Assembly (NCBI GenBank): GCA_024682835.1 | Contig: JAIKYU010000002.1 | Coordinates: 1 to 64,000 of the forward strand | Reading direction: 5' to 3' | Length of the DNA: 64,000 bases | Source: Lachnospiraceae bacterium | GTDB lineage: Bacteria; Bacillota; Clostridia; Lachnospirales; Lachnospiraceae | Shown: positions 44,225 through 53,258 of the stretch, piece by piece | How positions within the stretch are numbered: position 1 is the stretch's first letter | Layout of the letters: every line of letters starts with the position of its first letter | The notes under the pieces: generated by a model | What the model was told of the DNA's origin: nothing | Databases searched by the model: none | Seen by the model: only the letters and a program-made list of their open reading frames with translations | Program-made: the position numbers and the translations under genes

Positions 44225-45295
44225 ATGGCAAAAAAAATTCTTATCGTAGATGACTCTGCACTTATAAGAAGTGTTCTGAGTGGTATCATTAACAGTGATG
44301 CGAGATTCCATGTAGAGGATCGCGCTGTTGACGGCCAGGAAGCGCTCGAGCTGATGAGGAAAAACAGCTACGATGCGGTGGTGCTTGATATCAACATGCC
44401 GCGCATGAACGGGCTGGAGCTTTTGAAAGCCCTTCAGAAAGAAAAGATTCCCGCAAAGGTGATGATCGCGTCCACAGATTCCAAGGAGGGCGCAAGAATC
44501 ACAATGGACTGTCTGGAGCTGGGAGCGATGGATTTCGTTCACAAGCCGGACAACACCACGGAATGCAGGTCGGACGCCTTCACAAAGACCTTCCTGGACA
44601 CGCTGACGGCCGTAGCAGAGGCGAAAGCGCCGGACAGCAAGCTGTTTACCGCAAGCTCCCTGAAGACGGCAGATTCCGTCTCCAAACTGGCAGAGCGGCA
44701 CGCAGCCAGAATCACCGGAAGACGAATCGTGGCGATTGCCTCTTCGACAGGCGGGCCCAGGGCGCTTCAGTCGGTCATTCCGCTTCTCCCCGGCAAGCTC
44801 AAGGCGCCGGTTGTGATGGTACAGCACATGCCGGTCGGGTTTACGGCATCGCTGGCAGAGCGGCTCAACAATCTGAGTGAGCTGAACATCAAAGAGGCGT
44901 CGGAGGGAGATGTGCTGCAGGACGGATGCGTCTATCTCTCGAAGGGCGGAGCCCATATGAATGTCATCACGCACCACGGAAAATGCTCGATCCACTATAC
45001 GGACGAGCCGACCAGAGAGGGCGTGAAGCCCTGTGCAAACTACATGTTTGAGTCCCTGCACGACAGTCCGTATGATGAGGTGGTGTGCGTCGTCCTGACC
45101 GGCATGGGAGCCGACGGGACGGTCGGAATCAAAAATCTTAAGGCGGAAAAGAAGATCCATGTCATTTCGCAGAACGCGGAGAGCTGTACGGTTTACGGAA
45201 TGCCAAAGAGCGTGGCTGCGGCGGGACTTTCGGATGTGGTAGTACCACTCGATGAGATCGCACAGGAGATCATCATGCGGGTCGGTGTAAGATAA
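44225..45295 (+). CDS. cheB: Chemotaxis response regulator protein-glutamate methylesterase CheB
   Basis: A 356-residue protein. The N-terminal receiver has phospho-acceptor D55 in VVLDINMPRMNG. The C-terminal CheB esterase has the catalytic serine S174 in IASSTGGP, HMPVGFTASLAERL and TGMGADG. It demethylates receptors for adaptation. No cheR is found in the window. Confidence 0.96.
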   Translation: MAKKILIVDDSALIRSVLSGIINSDARFHVEDRAVDGQEALELMRKNSYDAVVLDINMPRMNGLELLKALQKEKIPAKVMIASTDSKEGARITMDCLELGAMDFVHKPDNTTECRSDAFTKTFLDTLTAVAEAKAPDSKLFTASSLKTADSVSKLAERHAARITGRRIVAIASSTGGPRALQSVIPLLPGKLKAPVVMVQHMPVGFTASLAERLNNLSELNIKEASEGDVLQDGCVYLSKGGAHMNVITHHGKCSIHYTDEPTREGVKPCANYMFESLHDSPYDEVVCVVLTGMGADGTVGIKNLKAEKKIHVISQNAESCTVYGMPKSVAAAGLSDVVVPLDEIAQEIIMRVGVR

Positions 45296-45330
45296 ACAGC
45301 AATCATGGTTTAGTACTGGAGGGTAGGACT

Positions 45331-47454
45331 ATGGATGTAGGTCAGTATCTGGGCGTCTTTCTGGATGAATCCAAGGAACATCTGCAGGGCTTGAATGACA
45401 ATATCATGACCCTGGAGCAGGATCCGACCAACGAGGACTGCATCAACGAGATCTTCCGCGCTGCCCATTCGCTCAAGGGAATGGCCGGTACGATGGGTTT
45501 CAAACGGATGCAGGAGTTGACACACCATATGGAAGATGTCTTCTCCGATGTGCGTGCCGGACAGTTGAAGGTCAACGGCGATATGATCGATCAGCTCTTC
45601 AAGTGCCTGGATGCACTGGAAGGCTATGTCACGCTGATCTCTGACACGCAGGACGAGGGCACGGACGAGCATCAGGACATCATTGATGCGCTCAATGCGA
45701 TCCGTACCGGCAAGCCCGCTGAGGCAGCCCCTGCCTCCGACAATGCGGCCGCGGCCGAGCCTGCTGCGCAGGAGCAGGCAGCTGCAGAGGGAGGAGATTC
45801 TCCCTGGAAGAGCATCAAAATCGATGATCCCACCCGCGCTTCCCTGGATGAAGCAAAGAGTGAGGGCAAGCATATCTACGGCGCCACGGTCAACATTCAG
45901 GAATCCTGTATCCTGAAGGCTGCCCGTGCTTTCCTTGTGTTCAAGGGACTCGAAGAGATCGGTGAGGTTGTGGTCTCCGTGCCCTCGACCCAGGATATCG
46001 AGGATGAAAAGTTTGATCTCTCCTTCAGCATGATCATTTCCACCGAGGAGTCCAAAGAAAAGGTGGAGGAAGTCATCAATCACGTGTCGGAGATCGATTC
46101 CGTCGACTGCGGTGTGTTTGACATCTCCGGGGCTTCCGCTGAGAAGGCAGAGGAAAAGGAAGAGGAGAAGGCTCCTGCTCTGGAAAATGAGGCTCCTGCG
46201 TCAGCGCCGGCACCGGCTACGCCTGCAGCCAACGCCGCTGCCCACGAGGGGGCGGAAAAGGCAGCGGCTCCGGGCGGCAAGAAGCCTGCCGGCAAGCCCG
46301 CGATTGCAAGAACCGTCCGTGTCGATATCGACAAGCTGGATGTTCTCATGAATCTGGTCAGCGAGCTGATCATCGCCAAGAATTCGCTGATCTCCGCCGC
46401 CACCTCGGAAAAGTCCGACGGCGGCAGTGTCAATGAGCAGATCGAGTATCTGGAGAGCGTCACCACCAATCTGCACGAATCCGTCATGAAGGTCAGAATG
46501 GTGCCGATTGATTCCGTCACGCAGAAGTTCCCGCGCATGATCCGCGACCTCAACCGTTCGCTCGGCAAACCGATGGAGCTCACCATGACCGGTGAGGACA
46601 CTGAAATGGATCGTACCGTGGTGGATGAGATCGGCGATCCGTTGATGCACCTGCTGCGTAACAGCGCTGATCACGGAATTGAGCCGCCCGCAGAGCGTGT
46701 CGCCAACGGCAAGCCGGAGACGGGTCAGATTTTCCTGCATGCCTTCCAGGACGGCAATAATGTCGTGATCGAGGTCGGCGACGACGGCCGAGGCATTGAT
46801 GTGGAGGCAGTCAAACGCAAGGGAATCGAACGCGGTGTCATCACACCCGAACAGGGCGAGGCCATGAGTGAGAAGGCCATCATCGGTCTCCTCTTCAACG
46901 CCGGATTCTCCACCGCAAAGACCGTTTCCGAGATTTCGGGACGAGGCGTCGGACTGGACGTGGTCAAATCGAAGGTGGAATCCTTAAACGGTGAAGTGGA
47001 TGTGCGCACCAAGCTCGGCGAGGGCAGCACCTGGATCATCCGTCTCCCTGTGACCATGGCCATTATTCAGGCACTCATGGTCAAGGTCGGCGGCGAGACC
47101 TACGCCATCCCCCTGGATTCCATTCAGATCATCGAGGATGTCGCTCCGTCGGAGATCAAGCTCGTGCAGAACAAGGAAGTGATTAACCTGCGCGGTTCGG
47201 TCACCCCGTTGATCCGCCTCTCCAAATCCCTGGAGGTGCAGAGCACGCAGCCCGAAGATGCCAATATGGTGGTGGTTATTGTCAAGAAAGGCGAGCAGCA
47301 GGCCGGTCTTGTCATCGATGAGATGATCGGTCAGCTGGAGATCGTTATCAAACCGCTCGGCAAGCTGAGCAACAAGTGTAAGTTTATCAGCGGCGCGACG
47401 ATCCTCGGTGATGGTGAGATTGCCCTGATTCTTGATACGAACGCACTGGTCTGA
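45331..47454 (+). CDS. cheA: Chemotaxis histidine kinase CheA
   Basis: A 707-residue protein. P1 Hpt domain with phospho-histidine H46 in RAAHSLKGMAGTMGF; a P2-like response-regulator-binding domain (about 175-265); an Ala/Glu/Pro-rich linker (268-325); P3 dimerisation; the P4 kinase with HLLRNSADHGIE and GDDGRGID; and the P5 CheW-like regulatory domain. It phosphorylates CheB and CheY. Ala-rich linkers flank P2. Confidence 0.97.
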   Translation: MDVGQYLGVFLDESKEHLQGLNDNIMTLEQDPTNEDCINEIFRAAHSLKGMAGTMGFKRMQELTHHMEDVFSDVRAGQLKVNGDMIDQLFKCLDALEGYVTLISDTQDEGTDEHQDIIDALNAIRTGKPAEAAPASDNAAAAEPAAQEQAAAEGGDSPWKSIKIDDPTRASLDEAKSEGKHIYGATVNIQESCILKAARAFLVFKGLEEIGEVVVSVPSTQDIEDEKFDLSFSMIISTEESKEKVEEVINHVSEIDSVDCGVFDISGASAEKAEEKEEEKAPALENEAPASAPAPATPAANAAAHEGAEKAAAPGGKKPAGKPAIARTVRVDIDKLDVLMNLVSELIIAKNSLISAATSEKSDGGSVNEQIEYLESVTTNLHESVMKVRMVPIDSVTQKFPRMIRDLNRSLGKPMELTMTGEDTEMDRTVVDEIGDPLMHLLRNSADHGIEPPAERVANGKPETGQIFLHAFQDGNNVVIEVGDDGRGIDVEAVKRKGIERGVITPEQGEAMSEKAIIGLLFNAGFSTAKTVSEISGRGVGLDVVKSKVESLNGEVDVRTKLGEGSTWIIRLPVTMAIIQALMVKVGGETYAIPLDSIQIIEDVAPSEIKLVQNKEVINLRGSVTPLIRLSKSLEVQSTQPEDANMVVVIVKKGEQQAGLVIDEMIGQLEIVIKPLGKLSNKCKFISGATILGDGEIALILDTNALV

Positions 47455-47473
47455 GTGAGGAAAGGAGCACAGA

Positions 47474-47983
47474 ATGAACGAGTTAAGCGATAAGGAAAGC
47501 GTAGGCGAACTGATTCAGTATATTGTGATCCGTCTCGGCGAGGAACAGTTCGGCATCGACATCCGCTTTGTTGATAATATCGTCCGGATGCAGCAGATCA
47601 CGCGCGTACCGAAGGTGCAGCACTATATCAAGGGCGTGATCAATATCCGCGGTGATATCGTGCCCGTGATGAGCCTTCGTCTGATCATGGATATGAAAGC
47701 GGACGAAATCACCGGCAAGACGAGAATCATCATCGTCAAGATGAGCGGCGGCAGTCTCGTGGGCTTTATTGTCGATCAGGTGGCACACGTGCTGACGCTG
47801 GATTCCAACAATGTGGAGAATGTGCGCCGCGGCGATGATCGCAGACACGGTGAATTCCTGTCCGGTGTCGGCAAGTATGAGGGCGGCCTGGTCTCCATCC
47901 TCGATCTCAACACGCTCGAGCTGGAGAGCCTGGAGAGCAGAGACAAGGAGCGCGACAAGCAGCTTCTTTCCGTAGCGGAGTAA
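47474..47983 (+). CDS. cheW: Chemotaxis coupling protein CheW
   Basis: A 169-residue single CheW domain with FGIDIRFVDNIVRMQQITRV (family block, abbreviated) and GVINIRGDIVPVMSLR. It couples receptors to CheA. Start 47474 is 20 nt after cheA and preceded by AAAGGAG. Confidence 0.96.
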   Translation: MNELSDKESVGELIQYIVIRLGEEQFGIDIRFVDNIVRMQQITRVPKVQHYIKGVINIRGDIVPVMSLRLIMDMKADEITGKTRIIIVKMSGGSLVGFIVDQVAHVLTLDSNNVENVRRGDDRRHGEFLSGVGKYEGGLVSILDLNTLELESLESRDKERDKQLLSVAE

Positions 47984-48039
47984 CAGGTTTCGGCAGTTGA
48001 TGGATTATCATACCGCTGCTTGCGGGGAAAGGGAACAAG

Positions 48040-48660
48040 ATGGCTGAATTGAGCATGGAGCAGTTGTCGAGCCAGTATTATGATATACTTAAGGAGCTTG
48101 GCAATATCGGCGCCGGGAATGCAACGACCGCGCTTGCCCAGATGCTGGGCGGTAAACTGGATATGTCCGTGCCGCAGGTGCGCCTTCTGGAATTCAAGGA
48201 GGTCGGTGATCTGATGGGAGGTGCAGATCAGATCATGGCCGGCATCTACCTGGGTGTCGAGGGAGATATCACCGGCAGCATGATGTTCCTGCTGGGAATG
48301 GACAGTGCCAGACATCTGGTCGGCAAACTGATGATGCAGGAGCCGACCGGGGACATGTTTACGGAGATCGAGCTCTCTGCTCTGAAGGAGGTCGGCAACA
48401 TTATCACCGGCTCCTATTTGAATTCCCTTTCAGCGCTTACCAACCTCAAAATGGTGCCGACGGTGCCGGCTGTCGCCGTGGATATGGCCGGCGCGATCCT
48501 GTCAGTGCCTGCCATCCAGTTTGGTCTGATGGGCGACAATATCCTGCTGATTGAGACGCAGTTTAACGATGAAACCCAGATGAACGGCTACTTTATCCTC
48601 CTGCCGGATCTGGATTCCTATTCCAAGATTCTTGCATCTTTGGGCATCAACGTAGGCTGA
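48040..48660 (+). CDS. cheC: CheY-P phosphatase CheC
   Basis: A 206-residue protein with two copies of the CheC active-site pattern: KELGNIGAGNATTALAQML (about 16-34) and LKEVGNIITGSYLNSLS (about 116-132). It dephosphorylates CheY-P and is activated by CheD, the next gene. Both active-site Glu/Asn pairs are intact. Confidence 0.96.
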   Translation: MAELSMEQLSSQYYDILKELGNIGAGNATTALAQMLGGKLDMSVPQVRLLEFKEVGDLMGGADQIMAGIYLGVEGDITGSMMFLLGMDSARHLVGKLMMQEPTGDMFTEIELSALKEVGNIITGSYLNSLSALTNLKMVPTVPAVAVDMAGAILSVPAIQFGLMGDNILLIETQFNDETQMNGYFILLPDLDSYSKILASLGINVG

Positions 48661-48690
48661 AAACAGGGGATTTGTTAAGGAGAGTGTTTC

Positions 48691-49176
48691 ATGGGAAAAT
48701 CTGTTCTTGTCGGCATGGCCGATTTGAATGTCTGTAAAGCGCCTGACAGCATAACGACTCTTGGACTTGGTTCCTGTGTCGGGATCGCGATCAGGGATCC
48801 GATTGCAAAGATCGGCGGACTGGCGCATATCATGCTCCCGGACTCCAAGGAAATATCCAGCATCTCTCATGTTCCGAAATTCGCGGACACCGGAATCGAG
48901 GAGCTGGTCAAGGTGGTGGTCAACGCGGGAGCGAACCGTTCGAGACTGGTAGCCAAGATTGCCGGCGGTGCGCAGATGTTTGCGATGAACACCAACAGCA
49001 ACACCATGAAGGTCGGTGAACGCAACGTCATTGCGGTCAAGAAAAAGCTGAAGGAGATGGGAATTCGCCTCCTGGCTGAGGATACGGGGGATTCCTACGG
49101 ACGTACCGTCGTATTTTATCCCGAAACCGGTGATTATGTGATCAAAACCGTCGGAAAACCGGAAAAGGTGATATGA
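48691..49176 (+). CDS. cheD: Chemoreceptor glutamine deamidase CheD
   Basis: A 161-residue protein with catalytic Cys C29 in TLGLGSCVG and the GGLAHIMLP histidine block. It deamidates receptor glutamines and binds CheC to raise its phosphatase activity. It overlaps the next small gene by 4 nt. Confidence 0.96.
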   Translation: MGKSVLVGMADLNVCKAPDSITTLGLGSCVGIAIRDPIAKIGGLAHIMLPDSKEISSISHVPKFADTGIEELVKVVVNAGANRSRLVAKIAGGAQMFAMNTNSNTMKVGERNVIAVKKKLKEMGIRLLAEDTGDSYGRTVVFYPETGDYVIKTVGKPEKVI

Positions 49177-49487
49177 ACAAGATCAAACTGATCCCGCCGT
49201 TTGTGATGCTCTTTGCAACCGCAGCTGTTGCCGTCATCACTTATCTGCGGGATCTTCCTTTTGACGTCTGGCTGGTGCTGGTGTTGGGTGTCATGGTGTT
49301 TTTCCTTTTCATCGGGGAAGTGCTGCGCCAGATGATCGAGTATTTCTGTCAAATCAACGAGAAAAAGCTGCTTGAAGAGCAGGCGGCCGCCGGATCAGAA
49401 GGGGGGACACAGGACGGCGATCAGCCGGCAGACAAGAATAAGGCGGAAGGAGTAAGTCAGGTGAGCGATCTGCCTCCTGTTAGTTGA
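49173..49487 (+). CDS. Small two-helix membrane protein between cheD and sigD
   Basis: A 104-residue protein of unknown function with two hydrophobic helices (about 7-24 and 30-49) and a charged, Gln/Gly/Asp-rich C-terminal tail. It is coupled to cheD by ATGA and its stop overlaps the possible TTG start of sigD. Conservation could not be tested. The tight packing suggests a real gene, perhaps a motility accessory or a translational coupler for sigD. Confidence 0.7.
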   Translation: MNKIKLIPPFVMLFATAAVAVITYLRDLPFDVWLVLVLGVMVFFLFIGEVLRQMIEYFCQINEKKLLEEQAAAGSEGGTQDGDQPADKNKAEGVSQVSDLPPVS

Positions 49488-49492
49488 TAAAG

Positions 49493-50266
49493 ATGGATGA
49501 AACCGCAAGAAATGCCCTGTGGGCAGAATACGTGAAAAACCGGACGCCGGAATTGCGCGAGCAGCTGATATTGGAATATGCCCCGCTCGTGAAGTTGGTT
49601 GCCGGCCGTCTTTCCATGTATCTCGGTTTTAACGTCGAATATGATGACCTTGTAGGATATGGCATTTTCGGTCTGATTGATGCCATCGACAAGTATGACA
49701 CCATGAAGGACGTGAAATTCGAAACCTATGCCAGTCTGCGGATCCGCGGTGCCATTCTGGATCAGATCCGAAAAATGGACTGGATCCCCCGAACGATCAG
49801 ACAAAGACAGCGCAGGATCGGACAGGCCATTCGTGAGATTGAAGCGGCTACCGGCCGCACGCCGACGGACGCGGAGATCGCCGCACACATGGAAATCTCC
49901 GAAGACGAATTCTACGAATGGCAGTCGCAGATGAAGGTGACCGGCGTCATCTCGCTTAACGAATTCGTAGAATCGGGCAGCGACATCCCTGAGGAGAACA
50001 ACACCGGACAGGCGCGTTTCGTACGGCCGGAGGATGCCGTTGAAAAGGAAGAACTGAAAAAGACGCTCGCGGAAGCACTTGAGCTGCTGACAGAAAAAGA
50101 GAAGCGGGTAATCGTCATGTACTATTACGAGGATATGACGCTGAAGGAAATCGCGGCGGTTCTGGAGGTGACGGAATCGCGCGTTTCTCAGCTTCACACG
50201 CGGGCACTGCAGAAAATGAAACAAAAAATGGGAGTCTATATGGGAATCCTCACGGAAATCCATTAG
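49493..50266 (+). CDS. sigD: Motility RNA polymerase sigma factor SigD/FliA (sigma-28)
   Basis: A 257-residue sigma-70 family factor. Region 2 has YAPLVKLVAGRLS, DDLVGYGIFGLIDAIDKYD and FETYASLRIRGAILDQIRKMDW (family blocks), region 3 starts WIPRTIRQRQRR, and region 4 has the helix-turn-helix LKEIAAVLEVTESRVSQLHTRAL. It should recognise the TAAA-N15/16-GCCGATAT sites at 10833, 17790 and 26000. Start 49493 is preferred; a TTG at 49484 overlaps the previous gene. No anti-sigma flgM is in the window. Confidence 0.95.
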   Translation: MDETARNALWAEYVKNRTPELREQLILEYAPLVKLVAGRLSMYLGFNVEYDDLVGYGIFGLIDAIDKYDTMKDVKFETYASLRIRGAILDQIRKMDWIPRTIRQRQRRIGQAIREIEAATGRTPTDAEIAAHMEISEDEFYEWQSQMKVTGVISLNEFVESGSDIPEENNTGQARFVRPEDAVEKEELKKTLAEALELLTEKEKRVIVMYYYEDMTLKEIAAVLEVTESRVSQLHTRALQKMKQKMGVYMGILTEIH

Positions 50267-50337
50267 ATTTTCTGCGTTTACGGCATTTGCAACCGGTTTT
50301 GTCTGTAAGGAACTGCCGCTTTTTTGGAGGATAGAGT

Positions 50338-51924
50338 ATGAATGGTTATTTCCAGCTTGCTGCTGTGGCACAGGGCGTTTTCCTGAAGGTATATCCGCCC
50401 AAAGACGGCGGAGAGCCGGTTACGACCCAGATGGTTCTCGATTATCTGGACATGCATAAGCTCAAAGGAGAGTCCATCATCGTCGATAAAGCGGTGCGTG
50501 CCGCGGACGGAAATCCGGTGCGTCTTTCCTCTGACAAGGTTGTTCCGATCCATGAGTCCTACAAAATGACGGTTTCGGATGACAAAATGCACGCGACGGC
50601 CTTTTTCTACGCGCCCATGGAAGGGGCGAAGGCCATGGACAAGAACGAACTGCTCGGGGATTTGAAGTTTCACAAGATCGTGCACGGGATCAATCAGGCC
50701 GCGATCGATGCCTACTTCAAGAACCACACCTACTGCACGGAGATCGAGCTGGCAAACGGTACCGATCCCAGGCAGGGTACCGATGCGGAGGTTACGTATC
50801 ATTTCAACACCGATCTGCACGCCCGACCGACCATGAATGCGGACGGTACCGTGGATTATCACAATCTGAATCTCATCAATCACTGCAGTACCGACGCGGA
50901 GCTGGCGACACTGACGCCGGAGGATCCAGGCGACAACGGGACCAATATCTTCGGCGAGCCGGTCAAACCGCGAAAGGTGAAGGTGCTGGCCCTCCATCCG
51001 GGTAAGAATACAAGACTTTCCGAGGATCATCTGCATCTTTACGCTACCAAAACCGGCCATGTCATCCTGGACAAGGATCATGTCACTGTCTCGGATGTGA
51101 TGTCGTTAGAGAATGTGGACCTGTCCACCGGGAACATCACCTATGACGGCAGTATCGAGGTGAAGGGTGTTGTGGCGGCCGGCTTTGAAGTCAAGTGTGC
51201 CGGAAATGTCGTTGTGAAGGGCATCGTGGAGGGCGCATTGATCGAGGCTGGCGGGGATGTGATCCTGGAGCGCGGAATCAACGGCATGGGCCGCGGCGTG
51301 ATCAAGGCGGGCAGAAACGTGATCACCAAGTTTATTGAGAATGCGGAGGTCAATGCGGCCGGCAGCATCACGGCAGAGTCGATCATACAGGGCCGTGTGA
51401 CCGCCGGCACGGAGATTTCCGTGAGCGGCAAGCGGGGCAATATCACGGCCGGTCATGTGACCGCAACTGAGCAGATTACCGTCAAGACGCTCGGATCCGA
51501 GATGGGCACCACCACCGTGGTGGAGGTGGGCGTGAATCCCGGGCTCAGGGAGCAGATCAAAGAAGCCGAACAGACGATTGGCGCCGCTACCAAGCAGCTG
51601 CAGACCATCGAACCGACCATTGCCGGCTTTACGGAAAAAATCCGAAAGGGAGCCCTGAAGCCGACCCCGGATCAGCTGCAGTATATCCAGAAGCTGATGG
51701 CTGCAAGCAAAATGCTGCACGGTCAGATTGAGGAGAAAACAAAAGAAATGGAAGAGCTGCAGGGTCAGCTCTCCGATGTGAAGAAGGCGAGCGTCAAATT
51801 CAGCGGCATTGCCTATCCGGGCACGCAGATCGTGATCGGCTCCCTGTCTCAGACCCTGAAAAAGGAATACAAGTACGGAAAGTTTTTCAGCGACGGCGGC
51901 GACGTCCGCTATACTGCTCTTTGA
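50338..51924 (+). CDS. fapA: FapA (DUF342) family protein
   Basis: A 528-residue protein of the flagellar assembly protein A family. The N-terminal half has an alpha/beta region of unknown function. The middle (about 245-400) is a right-handed beta-helix of Gly/Val-rich turns such as DGSIEVKGVVAAGFEVKCAG. The C-terminus is a coiled coil (about 405-485) plus a short beta end. Despite the name, its biochemical function is unresolved. It heads a block of four closely spaced genes after sigD. Confidence 0.88.
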   Translation: MNGYFQLAAVAQGVFLKVYPPKDGGEPVTTQMVLDYLDMHKLKGESIIVDKAVRAADGNPVRLSSDKVVPIHESYKMTVSDDKMHATAFFYAPMEGAKAMDKNELLGDLKFHKIVHGINQAAIDAYFKNHTYCTEIELANGTDPRQGTDAEVTYHFNTDLHARPTMNADGTVDYHNLNLINHCSTDAELATLTPEDPGDNGTNIFGEPVKPRKVKVLALHPGKNTRLSEDHLHLYATKTGHVILDKDHVTVSDVMSLENVDLSTGNITYDGSIEVKGVVAAGFEVKCAGNVVVKGIVEGALIEAGGDVILERGINGMGRGVIKAGRNVITKFIENAEVNAAGSITAESIIQGRVTAGTEISVSGKRGNITAGHVTATEQITVKTLGSEMGTTTVVEVGVNPGLREQIKEAEQTIGAATKQLQTIEPTIAGFTEKIRKGALKPTPDQLQYIQKLMAASKMLHGQIEEKTKEMEELQGQLSDVKKASVKFSGIAYPGTQIVIGSLSQTLKKEYKYGKFFSDGGDVRYTAL

Positions 51925-51934
51925 GGTAAGAAAA

Positions 51935-52294
51935 GTGGCTATCAATCGTGTGGATGTAACCGGTACCTTTATCAGACAGGATGTCGCCCATGTACGGCAG
52001 GAGGAGGACAATCGCGCCTATGCGGAGATGACGCGCCTTTCCTCCCAGTTTGAGCAGCGCGCGGAAGAGGTGCACAACTCCGTCACGGGCACGGAGGCCT
52101 TTGAAGCGCAGGACGAGAAATATGACGCCAGTGAAGAAGGAAAGAACAAGCATCTGCTGAATAACAGACGGGGCAAGGCTTCAGCCAGAAAAAAAGCGGA
52201 GGATCAGGACAGGGATCCGGACGGAATCATCATCGGGCCGAACGGAAAGCCGCTGATCGGTGCCAGACACTCTGCATTCGACTTGAAAATCTGA
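51935..52294 (+). CDS. Uncharacterised charged small protein
   Basis: A 119-residue, highly charged protein (Glu, Arg, Lys, Asp) with no membrane segment. It starts with GTG (51935) after GAGGTAAGAAAA, 10 nt from fapA, and ends 1 nt before the next gene. The C-terminal segment IIIGPNGKPLIGARHSAFDLKI looks structured, the rest helical or disordered. I do not recognise the family. The spacing argues for cotranslation with fapA and the following membrane protein. Confidence 0.7.
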   Translation: MAINRVDVTGTFIRQDVAHVRQEEDNRAYAEMTRLSSQFEQRAEEVHNSVTGTEAFEAQDEKYDASEEGKNKHLLNNRRGKASARKKAEDQDRDPDGIIIGPNGKPLIGARHSAFDLKI

Positions 52295-52295
52295 A

Positions 52296-53258
52296 ATGAT
52301 CAGTGTCACGGAAATCATCTTAATCATCATCGGGTTTGTGATCGTTGTGCTCGGGTATGTTCTTCCCGCAGGACGCGGTGACGGTACGGTCAATCCCGAA
52401 GAGGTGGAGGAACTGGTGCAGGATAAGCTGGACCGGTCTTTAAACGACTCCGTTCGCAGAACCATCGACGGCATGGCGCAGGATGCGGTTTCGGAAGCGA
52501 TTGACGACAACAAGCTCGCCCTGTCCAGAATCTCCAATGAAAAAGTGATGGAGATCAGCGAGTACGCGGGCACGGTGCTTGACGACATCAAAAAGAACCA
52601 CGATGAAGTCGTGTTCATGTACGACATGCTCAACGACAAGCACAAGAATCTTACCAGTGCGGTCAGCGAAATGACCAAAACCGCAGAGAATGCCAAGCAG
52701 ACGGTTCGTGATGCGGAGCTGACAGCCAGGGATGCCAAGGATGCCGCGGCGACTCTTGACGCGGCAACGGCCAGAGCCAAGGCTGCGGCGGATGAGCAGC
52801 GGGCAAGAGAACGGGTGACGGCACAGACGCAGGCTGCACAGGCCGCCGGCGCGCTTAAGGATGCGGTGATTGTTCCTGACAGGCAGGAATCCTCTGAGGA
52901 GACCGACCCCGGCACAGCCGCTCAGCCTGAGGATGATGCATTCCACGGCGATCTGATTTTTCCGACCGTGTCCGTAGCGGCTGAGGAGAAGGCTACGCCT
53001 CTTCCGGAACAGGAGACGGTCATCAACGCTCCGGCCGAAGAAACGATTCGTCCCGTCAACACACCCAATACGGCAAAGGCTGCTCCGCGCCGCAGTGCAC
53101 CGGGGGAGCCCATGTCTCAGAACAGACAGATTCTTGAAATGCATCATGCCGGAAAATCCAATATGGTGATAGCAAGAGAACTGGGACTGGGAATCGGAGA
53201 AGTGCGGCTGGTGATTGATCTTTCAAAGAAACAGACAAAATCCGGCGAAGAAAAATGA
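52296..53258 (+). CDS. SwrB-like membrane protein with coiled coil and C-terminal HTH
   Basis: A 320-residue protein. One N-terminal membrane helix (about 5-22), a helical/coiled-coil cytoplasmic region (30-190, Ala/Glu/Lys-rich) and a variable linker precede a C-terminal helix-turn-helix (about 277-310: ILEMHHAGKSNMVIARELGL and GEVRLVIDLS). The HTH end resembles the DUF6115 group. Architecture and position between sigD and rpsB match Bacillus SwrB (YlxL), which promotes basal body maturation through FliM/FliG and FliP. Homology is inferred from layout, not proven. Confidence 0.65.
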   Translation: MISVTEIILIIIGFVIVVLGYVLPAGRGDGTVNPEEVEELVQDKLDRSLNDSVRRTIDGMAQDAVSEAIDDNKLALSRISNEKVMEISEYAGTVLDDIKKNHDEVVFMYDMLNDKHKNLTSAVSEMTKTAENAKQTVRDAELTARDAKDAAATLDAATARAKAAADEQRARERVTAQTQAAQAAGALKDAVIVPDRQESSEETDPGTAAQPEDDAFHGDLIFPTVSVAAEEKATPLPEQETVINAPAEETIRPVNTPNTAKAAPRRSAPGEPMSQNRQILEMHHAGKSNMVIARELGLGIGEVRLVIDLSKKQTKSGEEK

